Of a stretch of 64,000 nt of DNA, positions 25,553 to 34,310 are shown piece after piece. Numbering within the stretch: position 1 is the first letter of the stretch; the number at the start of each line of letters is the position of its first letter. Where the stretch lies: assembly GCF_000760935.2 (NCBI RefSeq), contig NZ_CP049744.1, positions 1,302,001 through 1,366,000 of the forward strand. The letters run 5' to 3'. The notes under the pieces were generated by a model that did not search any database, was not told the DNA's origin, and was given only the letters and a program-made list of their open reading frames with translations. Source of the DNA: Rhodococcoides fascians A25f (GTDB taxonomy: Bacteria; Actinomycetota; Actinomycetes; Mycobacteriales; Mycobacteriaceae). Both the position numbers and the translations under genes were made by a program.

Positions 25553-26548
25553 GTGACGGACACAGAGGTGGGATACCGGCAGATCGCCGACGGGACCTGG
25601 GCTTTCATGCGGCCGCCCGGCAGTTGGGGACAGACCAACACCGGACTGATCGTGGGGCCCGGTGGCGCGTCGATGTTGATCGACACCGTCTGGGACACTA
25701 ATTGGGCAGCGCGCGTTGCCGCCGATACTGCCGAACTGATCGTCGATGCGCCGATCACCGAAGTGCTCAACACCCATTCCGACGGCGATCACTGGTGGGG
25801 AAACGATTCGGTTCCCACCTCTGCGCGCATCACCACCAGCGCCGCGTCGTTGCACGCGATGAAGGAAGAGACACCACCCAAAGGGGTGGACGCGTTCGCC
25901 TCCTTCGGTGGCAAGATCGGGTGGATACCGGGACCGGTCGGAGCAATGGGCTCGTACATGAACCGGGTCCGGGGTGATGCCACCTTCCCCAGCGCACTGC
26001 CGCGGCTGCCCGACCACACCTTCGAAACCACCGAAACCATCGACGTCGCAGGGCGATCCGTCCACCTGCGCTACCTGGGACCGGCGCACACCGAGGGCGA
26101 CCTCATTGCTCACCTACCCGATGTGGGAGTCGTGTTCGCCGGCGATCTGCTGTTCATCGACGCCACACCGGTGCTCTGGCACGGACCGCTGCAGAACTGG
26201 ATCGATGCCCTCGACCACCTCCTCGAACTCGATGCAGCCGTCTACGTTCCCGGCCACGGCCCTCTGTGCGGCATCGACGAGATACGCGCCGTGCGGAACT
26301 ACTGGAGTTGGGTGGGGGAGGCCGGACGCCGCTGCTTCGACGCCGGGCTCGGATCGACCGAGGCCGCTCTGAACCTGCTGAAATCAGGCGAATTCGGGCA
26401 GTACGCCCACTGGGACTCACCGGAACGACTCATCTTGAGCATGAGCACCCTCTACCGCCTGTGGCGAGGCGAGCCGCCAGCGCCACCCACGCTGACGCGT
26501 CGAGCACGGGCGTTCGCGGATGCGGGGCGGTTCTTGCGAGAGCATTAG
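25553..26548 (+). CDS. Metallo-beta-lactamase-fold hydrolase with HxDxDH motif
   Basis: A 331-residue MBL-fold protein. The first metal motif reads HSDGDHWWGN (near residue 76) instead of HxHxDH, so one expected zinc His is Asp. The later ligands are present: His in GPAHTEGD, Asp in VFAGDLLF and His in VPGHGPL. The fold and placement after the mqo-like gene do not reveal a substrate. GTG start at 25553, only 9 nt after the upstream stop, so it is probably cotranscribed. A lactonase or thioesterase-like activity would be a guess. Confidence 0.83.
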   Translation: MTDTEVGYRQIADGTWAFMRPPGSWGQTNTGLIVGPGGASMLIDTVWDTNWAARVAADTAELIVDAPITEVLNTHSDGDHWWGNDSVPTSARITTSAASLHAMKEETPPKGVDAFASFGGKIGWIPGPVGAMGSYMNRVRGDATFPSALPRLPDHTFETTETIDVAGRSVHLRYLGPAHTEGDLIAHLPDVGVVFAGDLLFIDATPVLWHGPLQNWIDALDHLLELDAAVYVPGHGPLCGIDEIRAVRNYWSWVGEAGRRCFDAGLGSTEAALNLLKSGEFGQYAHWDSPERLILSMSTLYRLWRGEPPAPPTLTRRARAFADAGRFLREH

Positions 26549-26610
26549 CTTTCGAATCATGCCGAGCGCAACTGTGGCGCGTCGGCGATGGCAGGGCCAC
26601 TCTTGAGCAC

Positions 26611-27426
26611 GTGACCTCCTCTTCGGCCTCGTGGGTTCAGCAGCGCTACCGCGATCCTGCTCTGACTGCGTTGGCGCACACGAACGAGACCATCGACGTT
26701 CTGCTGTCGCATCATTCGGTGCGGACGTTCACCGGGGATCCGATCGACAACGCGACGATCGAGACAATCGTCGCTGCAGCCCAATCCGCGCCGACGTCGT
26801 CGAACCTGCAGGCCTGGAGTGTGATCGCGGTACAGAACCCGGCGCGCAAGAAGCGCCTTGCGGCGCTGGCCGCGAATCAGGCGTTCATCGCCGATGCCGC
26901 GGTGTTCCTGGTGTTCGTGGCCGATCTCGGGCGTGCCCGACGCCTCGCCGCCGGGCACGACGCCGAGCTCGGTGGTGCCGATTACTTCGACAGTACGATT
27001 CTCGGTGCCATCGATGCAGCGCTTGCCGCGCAGAACGCCGTCGTCGCCGCGGAGTCGCTCGGATGGGGCACCGTCTACGTCGGGGCGGTGCGCAATGCAC
27101 CCGACGAGATTGCTGCTGAGTTGGGGCTGGCCGAACAGTCGATCCCGGTGGTGGGCTTGGCCATCGGCCGGGCGGCCGACGAGACCGCCGGGGTGAAGCC
27201 GCGGTTGCCCATCTCCTCGGTGCTCCACCACGAACTGTACGACCCTCAGGCAGCGGACGCGGCCGTGTCCGTCTACGAGCAACGACTTGCGGAATACTAT
27301 GCAACGCAGGGCCGTACGGCATCCTGGACCGCGTCGGTGTTGTCCCGCTTGCGGAGCGGCGAGGCAATCGGCCCGCGCGTGACACTCAGAAAGTCGTTCG
27401 AATCCCTCGGCTGGAAGTCTCGGTAG
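26611..27426 (+). CDS. NfsA/FRP-type nitroreductase
   Basis: A 271-residue FMN-dependent oxidoreductase of the NADPH FRP/NfsA group. HHSVRTFTGDPIDNATIETI opens the domain, SAPTSSNLQAWSVIAVQ carries FMN-phosphate contacts, and GWGTVYVGAVRN and VVGLAIGRAADE are conserved core sequences. GTG 26611 was chosen because upstream frame reads through the MBL gene and lacks family sequence. It probably reduces flavins, quinones or nitro compounds with NADPH. It lies 5 nt before a luciferase-like oxidoreductase gene, which might use the reduced flavin it supplies. Confidence 0.83.
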   Translation: MTSSSASWVQQRYRDPALTALAHTNETIDVLLSHHSVRTFTGDPIDNATIETIVAAAQSAPTSSNLQAWSVIAVQNPARKKRLAALAANQAFIADAAVFLVFVADLGRARRLAAGHDAELGGADYFDSTILGAIDAALAAQNAVVAAESLGWGTVYVGAVRNAPDEIAAELGLAEQSIPVVGLAIGRAADETAGVKPRLPISSVLHHELYDPQAADAAVSVYEQRLAEYYATQGRTASWTASVLSRLRSGEAIGPRVTLRKSFESLGWKSR

Positions 27427-27430
27427 CACT

Positions 27431-28528
27431 GTGCGCTTTCAGGTCCTCGACATCGTGTTCAACCCTCCCCATCCGGTCACCGGTGCAGTGGTGACTCCGG
27501 CCGACAGATTCGACCGGTTGATCGAACTTGCCGTTCTCGCAGAAGAACTGGGCATCGATTCGTTTTCCGTGGGAGAACGGCACGCGGGAGACGTGCTCTC
27601 GTCCTCCCCGACGGTCATTCTCGGCGCGCTCGCCCAGGCCACGCAACGCATCCTGTTGTCCACCGGCGTCACCGTACTGTCGGTGTTGGATCCGATCCGC
27701 GTTGCCGAAGACCTCGGTACCATCGACCAACTGAGTCGAGGTCGCCTCGAAGTCGTGATCGGCAAAGGCAACGAAGTCCTGCAATACCCGCTGTTCGGAC
27801 TCGACATCGCGCGCCAGTACGAGTATCTCACCGAAAACTACGAACTGCTCCGCAGACTCATCCGCGAGGAGCACGTGGATTGGACCGGCCGGCATCGACA
27901 TCCGCTGTCCGACGCCACGACACTGCCCAGACCTTTCGACGGCCCCTTCCGGATCTGGCACGGCTCGGCCACCTCGGTGGAGGCGGTCGATCTGGCCGCC
28001 GAGTGGGGGGATCCCATCTTCACGGCAAATGCATTGCAGCCCAGGGAGAACTACAAGGTTCTGATCGACCGCTACCGCGAGCAGTACCTTCGTCACGGGC
28101 ACGACCCGGACAAGGCCTACGTGGGTTCGGGCTCCGGAGGACTGTTCCTCGGTACGACGACCGAGGCTGCCGTTGCCGAATATCGGCCGATCTACGAGGG
28201 CATCGTCGCGCAGCAGGACAAACGCACCCACGACCCGTCGGCCAAGGGCAAGGTCACGAGCTTTCGGACCATCGACGACGCCGTCGCGCGGGGGCCGGCC
28301 CTGGTGGGTTCCTCGGAACGGGTCGCAGCGAAGATCCTCGATTATCACGATGCGTACGGGCATGATCTGCAGTCGGTTTCGATCAACCACGTCCTGGACT
28401 TCGAGCGTCAGAAGGACACGTTACGACAGTTCGCCGAGGAAGTGATTCCCTTGGTGCGGGCCGAGGTGACGACCACGCTGTGGACGACCGAGGACAAGGA
28501 CCGCGCCCGGGGATTCACTGCGAGCTGA
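27431..28528 (+). CDS. Luciferase-like (LLM) flavin monooxygenase
   Basis: A 365-residue TIM-barrel LLM protein starting MRFQVLDIVFNPPHPVTG. ELGIDSFSVGERHAGD and the GTIDQLSRGRLEVVIGKG stretch are typical of the bacterial-luciferase family that uses FMNH2 (or F420). It begins 5 nt after the nitroreductase stop; the pairing suggests reductase plus monooxygenase. Its 3' end overlaps that of the convergent LLM gene by 14 nt. Substrate not identifiable. Confidence 0.85.
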   Translation: MRFQVLDIVFNPPHPVTGAVVTPADRFDRLIELAVLAEELGIDSFSVGERHAGDVLSSSPTVILGALAQATQRILLSTGVTVLSVLDPIRVAEDLGTIDQLSRGRLEVVIGKGNEVLQYPLFGLDIARQYEYLTENYELLRRLIREEHVDWTGRHRHPLSDATTLPRPFDGPFRIWHGSATSVEAVDLAAEWGDPIFTANALQPRENYKVLIDRYREQYLRHGHDPDKAYVGSGSGGLFLGTTTEAAVAEYRPIYEGIVAQQDKRTHDPSAKGKVTSFRTIDDAVARGPALVGSSERVAAKILDYHDAYGHDLQSVSINHVLDFERQKDTLRQFAEEVIPLVRAEVTTTLWTTEDKDRARGFTAS

Positions 28529-29288
28529 ACCGCGCCGTCGCAGACGCCGCGTGTGCGAACAACGTGGTCGGATCGGCTGCGTCCGCAGAGGGTTCGAGTA
28601 CGACGGTGGTGGCACCGGCATCGATCCAGCGTTGGATATCGATCGTGGCTGCATCCGAATCGGATCCGACCGACACGTAGACGACCACGTCGTGGTCGGG
28701 CCCACCGTCGATGTGGTCGATGGCTGTACGAAGCTGTTCCGGTGTGGTCTCGCTGGTGAGAATTGTTCCAACACTGTGTCGACCGCTCAGGGCGAGCGTC
28801 TTCGGCCCGGTCGCACCGACGAGAAGGGGCGGTGGTTGCAGCGGCGGCCAGTTCAACTTCACCTCGTCGAGCGAGACATAACGGCCCTGCACAGTGACCA
28901 TGTCGCCCGCCAGCAGACTCGTCAGCGCGGCCATCTGCTCGCTCAGCAACGTCAGAGGAGACTGCACCCGCGCGCCGATCTGGCCCATCCACGACTGGAC
29001 GCCGTGGCCGAGTCCCACACGGAGCCGACCCGGGTGGACCCGAGCAATGGTGGCAATCTCCATCGCTGTCGACGCCACGTTCCGCATCGGAGTGGGCAAC
29101 ACTCCGATGCCGACGTTCACGCGATCGGTGTTCGCGAGAATCAGTGCAGCAGTGGACAGTCCGCCGGAGAAGAAGCAGTCCTCCCACAACCACACTTCGT
29201 CGACGCCCGCGGCGTCGGCTGCGCGGGCCGCTTCGACCAATGCCTCCGGAGCAATTTCCGGTCTGATTACAACGCCGATTCGCGTCAT
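28515..29288 (-). CDS. Luciferase-like (LLM) oxidoreductase
   Basis: A 257-residue LLM protein starting MTRIGVVIRPEIAPEALVEA, with VWLWEDCFFSGG and RVHPGRLRVGLGHGVQSW, the latter typical of F420-dependent LLM enzymes. It is shorter than classical luciferases (about 330) but the barrel appears complete. Start ATG 29288; the longer upstream frame runs antiparallel through ramB and is rejected. It lies 18 nt downstream of ramB on the same strand. The cofactor (F420 or FMN) and substrate are unresolved. Confidence 0.82.
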   Translation of the reverse strand: MTRIGVVIRPEIAPEALVEAARAADAAGVDEVWLWEDCFFSGGLSTAALILANTDRVNVGIGVLPTPMRNVASTAMEIATIARVHPGRLRVGLGHGVQSWMGQIGARVQSPLTLLSEQMAALTSLLAGDMVTVQGRYVSLDEVKLNWPPLQPPPLLVGATGPKTLALSGRHSVGTILTSETTPEQLRTAIDHIDGGPDHDVVVYVSVGSDSDAATIDIQRWIDAGATTVVLEPSADAADPTTLFAHAASATARFSSQ

Positions 29289-29305
29289 TGGAATTCTCCT
29301 TCTTC

Positions 29306-30718
29306 TCAGCGAACGAGGTACGGGGACACCGAACTTCGGTGCTCGTCGATGTCGAGGTCCTTGCCCAGTGGTGGGAAGGCGCGTTGTGGGCAGTTCGAGC
29401 GTTCGCAGACCCGGCAGCCCGCTCCGATCGGTGTGGCCGCCGCCGAGCCCTGCACGTCCAGCCCGTCGGCGTACACCAGCCTCCCGGCGTGGCGGAGTTC
29501 GCAACCGAGGCCGATGGCGAAGGTCTTGCCCGGCTGGCCGTAACGCGCGGCTCGACGCTCCACGGTGCGTGCGATCCACAAATAGCTGCGGCCGTCGGGC
29601 ATCTCGGCGATCTGCGTCATGATCTTGCCGGGATACGCGAATGTCTCGTACACATTCCACAGTGGGCACGTGCCGCCGCTCGAGGAGAAGTGAAAGCCGG
29701 TGGCGGACTGCCGTTTCGACATATTGCCCGCGCGATCCACCCGGACGAACGAGAACGGCACGCCCCGCAACTCCGGTCTCTGGAGGGTGGAGAGTCGATG
29801 GCAGATGGTCTCGTAACTGACCGAGAAAAAGGCCGAGAGTCGCTCGATGTCGTATCGGAAATCCTCGGCTACGTCGTGGAAGTGGTGATACGGCAACACC
29901 GTCGCGGCAGCGAAGTAGTTCGCAAAACCGAGCACCGCCAGCTTCTTCGACGACTCGCTCGAGAAATTGCCTTCCTCGGCCATCTTGTTCAGCAGATCTC
30001 CGCATTCGAGGTAGGCCAGTTCGGCGGCGTACCTGAACACCTTCTGCCCACCGGACAGGTGTGGTGAAATCTCCAACACTCTGGTCTGCGGGTCGAAACG
30101 GTGCAGCACGTTCTCGCCGAGGTCGATGCGATTGACTATCTGCACGTCGTGCACCGTTCGGAGCCGCTTGGCGATCTCACCGCCCACGTCGGCGCGATGG
30201 AATCGGATCCGCGAGGTCAGTGCCTCCGCCGCAGTGTCCAGATCGTGAAGATAGTTCTGTCGCTGATAGAAGTAGTCGCGCACTTCCTCGTGAGGCTTGC
30301 TGATCGAACCACTGCCACTGCCGTCGGAGAAGCGTTCCTCGGTCGCGGCCAGCAGCTGAGCCGTCGTATTGCGGTATCGGCGGTGCATGTTGACCATGGC
30401 CCGCGCCAACTGTGGGTGCGAGCTGACCATCTGGGCGATCTCGTGTGCGTCGGCGTCGATGCCCATGTCCTGATCGAGCGCTACTTCACGGAGTTCGGCG
30501 ACCAACCTGGTGTCGTCCTCGGAGGAGAAGAACGACGTGTCGACGCCGAACACTTCGGAGATCCGGAGTAGCACCGGCACCGTCAGTGGACGCACATCGT
30601 GCTCGATCTGGTTGAGGTAACTGGCGGAGATCCCCAGCTTCTGTGCAAGCGATACCTGGCTCATGCTGCGTTCGCTGCGGAGCTGCCGTAGCCGCACGCC
30701 GACGAAGGTCTTGGACAC
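29306..30718 (-). CDS. ramB: RamB-type regulator of acetate metabolism
   Basis: A 470-residue regulator with an N-terminal XRE helix-turn-helix (residues 8-62, MSQVSLAQKLGISASYLNQI), a central IrrE-like peptidase-derived region and a C-terminal domain with a conserved Cys cluster (GCRVCERSNCPQRAF) characteristic of short-chain-fatty-acid-type regulators such as RamB. RamB controls glyoxylate-shunt and acetate genes in corynebacteria and mycobacteria. It sits 2 kb before aceA, as in M. tuberculosis (Rv0465c/aceA). ATG 30718. A RamB-like motif lies upstream of aceA. Confidence 0.92.
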   Translation of the reverse strand: MSKTFVGVRLRQLRSERSMSQVSLAQKLGISASYLNQIEHDVRPLTVPVLLRISEVFGVDTSFFSSEDDTRLVAELREVALDQDMGIDADAHEIAQMVSSHPQLARAMVNMHRRYRNTTAQLLAATEERFSDGSGSGSISKPHEEVRDYFYQRQNYLHDLDTAAEALTSRIRFHRADVGGEIAKRLRTVHDVQIVNRIDLGENVLHRFDPQTRVLEISPHLSGGQKVFRYAAELAYLECGDLLNKMAEEGNFSSESSKKLAVLGFANYFAAATVLPYHHFHDVAEDFRYDIERLSAFFSVSYETICHRLSTLQRPELRGVPFSFVRVDRAGNMSKRQSATGFHFSSSGGTCPLWNVYETFAYPGKIMTQIAEMPDGRSYLWIARTVERRAARYGQPGKTFAIGLGCELRHAGRLVYADGLDVQGSAAATPIGAGCRVCERSNCPQRAFPPLGKDLDIDEHRSSVSPYLVR

Positions 30719-30818
30719 ATCGCCAGGCTACGCCTGCGAAGAAAGGCCTTAACACCGTTCGCAACTAGCTGCTGGATCACAATTCGGTGATCATCGGGAA
30801 CATTAGCCGAAGTAAAGG

Positions 30819-30834
30819 CGTATACCGGTATACG
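30819..30834. promoter_or_regulatory. 16-bp perfect palindrome upstream of SPW-like gene
   Basis: CGTATACCGGTATACG is a perfect 16-bp palindrome 32 bp before the start of the membrane-protein gene at 30866 and about 100 bp from the divergent ramB start. It looks like a repressor operator; the binder is unknown. Confidence 0.55.
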
Positions 30835-30865
30835 AGCTATTCACCACGCACCTCGAGGAGCGGTC

Positions 30866-31270
30866 ATGTCCAACCGTCAACGCACATCGGAAATCGTCAG
30901 GGACGTCGTCGTCTTCGTCACCGGAGCAGTTCTCGTCGCATCCACCGTCTGGCTCCCGGTTCAGGGAGACCAAGAAGTCACCGGTGCCATCCTCGTACTC
31001 GGCATACTCGCGGCATCATCGGCTCTGTGGGCCATCGGATCCTCGTCGAGGCAGAGCCACTGGACTCACGTGGGCCTCGGTCTGCTGCTCGCGGTGTCTC
31101 CCGCATTGATGGTGTTCCCGTCCGGACTGTTGGCAGCGGACCTGTTCGCCATCGTCGGCGGACTCGTGATCGCAGCCATGGGCGCGCTCGGAGTAGTTGC
31201 GTCGCGTCGGGCCCCGATCACCTCGCGGGTGGTCGCGTCCAGCGACGAGCACGCCGGCGTCCGCATCTGA
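30866..31270 (+). CDS. Small SPW-repeat-like membrane protein
   Basis: A 134-residue protein with four hydrophobic segments (about 13-31, 38-58, 68-86, 90-110). The segment HVGLGLLLAVSPALMVF resembles the SPW repeat (G.GLW...SPW.LGF) of a membrane family of unknown function, but the diagnostic tryptophan is replaced by Ala. The start is ATG 30866 after GGAG at 30857-30860. A perfect palindrome lies in its promoter region. No function known. Confidence 0.72.
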   Translation: MSNRQRTSEIVRDVVVFVTGAVLVASTVWLPVQGDQEVTGAILVLGILAASSALWAIGSSSRQSHWTHVGLGLLLAVSPALMVFPSGLLAADLFAIVGGLVIAAMGALGVVASRRAPITSRVVASSDEHAGVRI

Positions 31271-31286
31271 TCCTTCCCTGCAACTG

Positions 31287-31346
31287 ATGCTCCACTCCCG
31301 TGGGCGCGTGCGATGAATCTCGTACGCGGGCACGGGAGTGGAGCAT
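31287..31346. repeat. ATGCTCCACTCCC inverted repeat, copy 1
   Basis: Arms 31287-31308 and 31325-31346 (outer part ATGCTCCACTCCCGTG) are complementary at 20 of 22 positions around a 16-nt loop. The arm contains the GGGAGTGGAGC core also found at 2047, 5022 and 32272. It lies between convergent genes with TTTTC after it and probably acts as a terminator in both directions. Confidence 0.7.
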
Positions 31347-31387
31347 TTTCTGCTCTGTGGGTTCATCGCGGCACCTGATGCAATGGG

Positions 31388-31445
31388 TGCTCCACTCGGC
31401 GCGGTGGATCCGGTAAATCCCTCGTGCGGCCCGGCGAGTGGAGCA
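31388..31445. repeat. TGCTCCACTCG inverted repeat, copy 2
   Basis: Outer arms TGCTCCACTCG (31388-31398) and CGAGTGGAGCA (31435-31445) pair perfectly; the interior has diverged from copy 1 but still pairs partly. It is 41 bp after copy 1 in the same convergent gap, ending 10 bp before the stop of the DUF559-like gene. Confidence 0.65.
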
Positions 31446-31455
31446 GTGTGTGCTC

Positions 31456-32325
31456 TCATCGCCGCGATTCCCGACGCCGCCTGACAACCGACGCGATTTC
31501 GGCTGCCACGACGTCCGGCGCGGCGAGCACATCGAACGCCGAGTAGCGCAGCACCAGCCAGCCACCGAGTACCAGGGCGTTCTGTCTACGTCGATCCTTG
31601 CTGAACACCTCTGCTGCACTGTGGAATTCGCGTCCGTCCACCTCGATGATCGTTCGGCTGCGACGGTCGACGAGGTCGCAGACGAACGAGCCGACCGCCG
31701 CATTCATCTCCAGATACAGGCCGATCCGATGCAATGCCCGCCCGAGGGCCCGCTCCGGTTCCGAGGCGAACCTCGTCACTGCCAACCGGACCTGACGGGC
31801 CAACTCTGCGTTGCCGCGCCGACCCGGGAATCGCTCGAGTAGGCAGAAGAGCGACGCAGGGTCGAGTCCGAACTTCAGACGCTCGTCGATCAGCAACTCG
31901 GCCTCTTCGCGGGGGAGTACCGCCAGGCAATCGAGCATCGTCTGGGCGGGCGAGGTGCAGGGCAGAGACTCGACCTCGTCGACGAGCCGGGAATCGAGTG
32001 CGCGACGGTGCAGCCGAAGCCACGGCGGCGGTCGCAACCGGGCAGTGCGAGGGACGGTTGCATCGAGAGTGGACGGCTCGGTCGTCCAACCGCGCAGGTA
32101 CGCGGCCGATCGGTGACTGAGCACGGCGTCGGGTCGCCACAGCGAGATGGCCCGACACCGATCCATCGTCGACGGTTCCCCGCGAATGTGGACCGTCGGC
32201 AGAACACGAGTGAAGCGACGCGAGACGGTGCTGGGATGGAGTCCGGAGGAGACGAGCTCTCGGAGGGTAACGGGAGTGGAGCCTGCGGAATGACCAGATT
32301 GGCCGGGAGTGGAGTTGGTTGCCAT
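31456..32325 (-). CDS. AbiEi-like / DUF559-domain protein
   Basis: A 289-residue protein. The N-terminal part (TLRELVSSGLHPSTVSRRFT) resembles a degenerate winged helix of AbiEi-type antitoxins; the C-terminal part (IIEVDGREFHSAAEVFSKDR, then WLVLRYSAFDVL) is the DUF559 vsr/endonuclease-like fold with the Glu-Val-Asp-Gly strand. No partner nucleotidyltransferase toxin is adjacent. Proteins of this two-part kind are common in actinobacteria and uncharacterised. ATG 32325 is a weak choice without a clear ribosome site; a TTG at 32421 extends the frame. Its first codons overlap the GGGAGTGGAG repeats. Confidence 0.72.
   Translation of the reverse strand: MATNSTPGQSGHSAGSTPVTLRELVSSGLHPSTVSRRFTRVLPTVHIRGEPSTMDRCRAISLWRPDAVLSHRSAAYLRGWTTEPSTLDATVPRTARLRPPPWLRLHRRALDSRLVDEVESLPCTSPAQTMLDCLAVLPREEAELLIDERLKFGLDPASLFCLLERFPGRRGNAELARQVRLAVTRFASEPERALGRALHRIGLYLEMNAAVGSFVCDLVDRRSRTIIEVDGREFHSAAEVFSKDRRRQNALVLGGWLVLRYSAFDVLAAPDVVAAEIASVVRRRRESRR
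32272..32314 (+). repeat. GGGAGTGGAGCCTGCGGAAT repeat, copy 3, plus half copy
   Basis: Bases 32272-32294 match copy 1 (2047-2069) with one substitution (C to T), and GGGAGTGGAG occurs again at 32305-32314. Unlike the other copies, it lies near the 5' end of a predicted gene, inside the first twenty codons if the ATG at 32325 is used. Confidence 0.65.
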
Positions 32326-32857
32326 GGGTGCAGCGTCGGCGATGGCGTGGGTGGTCTCCGATGCTCGACCTGGGGAGATCGAATGCCCTGTGGACACGTG
32401 CCTGCCTGTGGATGAGTGCAACTTCTACTCCACTCGGTGGCCTCGGTCGGGGGATCCCAGCGAAAGTGGTGTCGAGGGGAGCAACCCGTGCCATGCTCAC
32501 ATCGTGGGATGAAGCAGCTGTGATGTCGATCACATCACGCTGCAGTTCTGACTCGATTCAGACGCCGTCGCCAAACCGTACAAGCGTCCTGTATGAGTTT
32601 TTGTGCATTGCGTTCATCAACTGGGGATTCGTCGCTACCGGCGAGTAACACGGCCGTCCGATCGGCGAGGTTTGTGGCAGTCGAAAATTTGCAAACTTAG
32701 CAAGGGTGCCGGGAAAGCTAGCCAAGATTGGCACTAACAACTGGTAGACGCATGTTTTCGGTTGTGCCATTGTTTTGGAGTACACCAGAAGGGCCTGGCA
32801 ACGATGTGAAGATTCGTCTCGAGGCAGGCCGAGAAGCAGAAGAGACTGGAGCTGAAG
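32326..32857. promoter_or_regulatory. Non-coding region upstream of aceA with regulator sites
   Basis: No convincing gene lies in these 532 bases. An exact TGTGA-TGTCGA-TCACA site (32519-32534) fits the CRP/GlxR consensus. TTTGCAAACTT (32688-32698) matches the RamB motif TTTGCAAAGTT with one mismatch. Both lie on the aceA side, at about 324 and 160 bp before its ATG, so aceA probably has a long leader or distal promoter. The first part is also the start region of the divergent DUF559-like gene. Confidence 0.6.
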
Positions 32858-34147
32858 ATGTCGACCACCGGCACCCCGAAGACCACCGCCGAGATCCAGC
32901 AGGATTGGGACACCAACCCCCGCTGGAAGGGCGTCACCCGTAACTTCACCGCACAGCAGGTCTCCGACCTCCAGGGCACCGTCGTCGAAGAAGCGACACT
33001 CGCTCGCCGCGGCAGCGAGATCCTCTGGGACCTCGTGAACAACGAGGACTACATCAACTCGCTCGGTGCCCTCACCGGCAACCAGGCCGTGCAGCAGATT
33101 CGCGCCGGCCTCCAGGCGATCTACCTCTCCGGCTGGCAGGTTGCCGGCGACGCGAACCTCTCGGGCCACACGTACCCGGACCAGAGCCTCTACCCGGCCA
33201 ACTCGGTGCCGTCGGTCGTCCGTCGCATCAACAACGCACTCCTGCGCGCCGACGAGATCGCCAAGATCGAGGGCGACACGTCCGTCAAGAACTGGGTCGC
33301 ACCGATCGTCGCCGACGCCGAAGCCGGCTTCGGTGGCGCACTGAACGCCTACGAGCTGCAGAAGGCCATGATCGTGGCCGGCGCCGCAGGTGTGCACTGG
33401 GAAGATCAGCTCGCGTCGGAGAAGAAGTGCGGCCACCTCGGTGGCAAGGTGCTCATCCCCACCCAGCAGCACATCCGCACCCTGACCTCCGCACGTCTGG
33501 CATCGGACGTCGCCGACGTGCCGTCGGTCATCATCGCCCGCACCGACGCCGAGGCAGCCACGCTGATCACCTCCGACGTCGACGAGCGCGACCGTGAGTT
33601 CCTCGACGGAACCCGCACCGCAGAAGGCTTCTTCGGCGTCAAGAACGGCATCGAGCCCTGCATCGCTCGCGCCAAGGCCTACGCACCGTACGCAGACCTC
33701 ATCTGGATGGAGACCGGCGTGCCGGACCTCGAGGTCGCCAAGAAGTTCTCCGAGTCGGTTCGCAGCGAGTTCCCGGACCAGCTCCTCGCCTACAACTGCT
33801 CGCCTTCGTTCAACTGGAAGGCACACCTGGACGACGCCACCATCGCGAAGTTCCAGAAGGAGCTCGGCGCGATGGGCTTCAAGTTCCAGTTCATCACCCT
33901 TGCAGGCTTCCACTCGCTCAACTACGGCATGTTCGACCTGGCTCACGGCTACGCCCGCGAAGGCATGACCGCGTTCGTCGACCTGCAGGAGCGCGAGTTC
34001 AAGGCTGCCGAAGAGCGCGGCTTCACCGCCATCAAGCACCAGCGTGAGGTCGGCGCAGGCTACTTCGACCGCATCGCCACCACCGTCGACCCCAACACCT
34101 CGACGGCTGCACTGAAGGGCTCGACCGAAGAAGGCCAGTTCCACTAG
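32858..34147 (+). CDS. aceA: Isocitrate lyase
   Basis: A 429-residue isocitrate lyase, first enzyme of the glyoxylate shunt (isocitrate to glyoxylate and succinate). The signature KKCGHLGGK with the catalytic Cys is at about 189-197, and [15 protein letters not shown] and NCSPSFNW are metal and substrate site sequences. Length and start (ATG 32858, [17 protein letters not shown]) match the mycobacterial Icl1 type. It is monocistronic: a strong terminator follows. Regulation by RamB and a CRP-type protein is suggested by upstream sites. Confidence 0.97.
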   Translation: MSTTGTPKTTAEIQQDWDTNPRWKGVTRNFTAQQVSDLQGTVVEEATLARRGSEILWDLVNNEDYINSLGALTGNQAVQQIRAGLQAIYLSGWQVAGDANLSGHTYPDQSLYPANSVPSVVRRINNALLRADEIAKIEGDTSVKNWVAPIVADAEAGFGGALNAYELQKAMIVAGAAGVHWEDQLASEKKCGHLGGKVLIPTQQHIRTLTSARLASDVADVPSVIIARTDAEAATLITSDVDERDREFLDGTRTAEGFFGVKNGIEPCIARAKAYAPYADLIWMETGVPDLEVAKKFSESVRSEFPDQLLAYNCSPSFNWKAHLDDATIAKFQKELGAMGFKFQFITLAGFHSLNYGMFDLAHGYAREGMTAFVDLQEREFKAAEERGFTAIKHQREVGAGYFDRIATTVDPNTSTAALKGSTEEGQFH

Positions 34148-34181
34148 AGGTACCGCCTCCCCGGATCTTCAGCGCACTAGT

Positions 34182-34215
34182 CAGGCGGTCCGCAACTTTC
34201 GTTGCGGGCCGCCTG
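34182..34215 (+). terminator. Terminator after aceA
   Basis: Fifteen-base arms 34182-34196 and 34201-34215 pair throughout (one G-T) around the loop TTTC. There is only a weak T-run (TTCTG) afterwards, as usual in actinobacteria. Confidence 0.8.
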
Positions 34216-34310
34216 TTCTGTACAACGAAGGTTTTGGGCGTACCCGATCAGAGTTACCCTCATCTCACTAAAAGCTGTTGTGCTGCAACATTATTGGCTA
34301 GGAGTTTGCT

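Noticed and set aside
32319..32648. 109-codon frame upstream of aceA
   Set aside because: It spans both the CRP-like site and the DUF559 start region, is Arg/Trp/Ser-rich and has no ribosome site.
32558..34144. 528-codon open frame on the minus strand
   Set aside because: Exactly antisense to aceA; the aceA product has its catalytic motifs and full length.
34260..34310. Riboswitch or attenuator ahead of the hydroxyacyl-CoA dehydrogenase
   Set aside because: Only a weak TGTTG-N5-CAACA symmetry is visible and the leader is short; no known RNA motif recognised.
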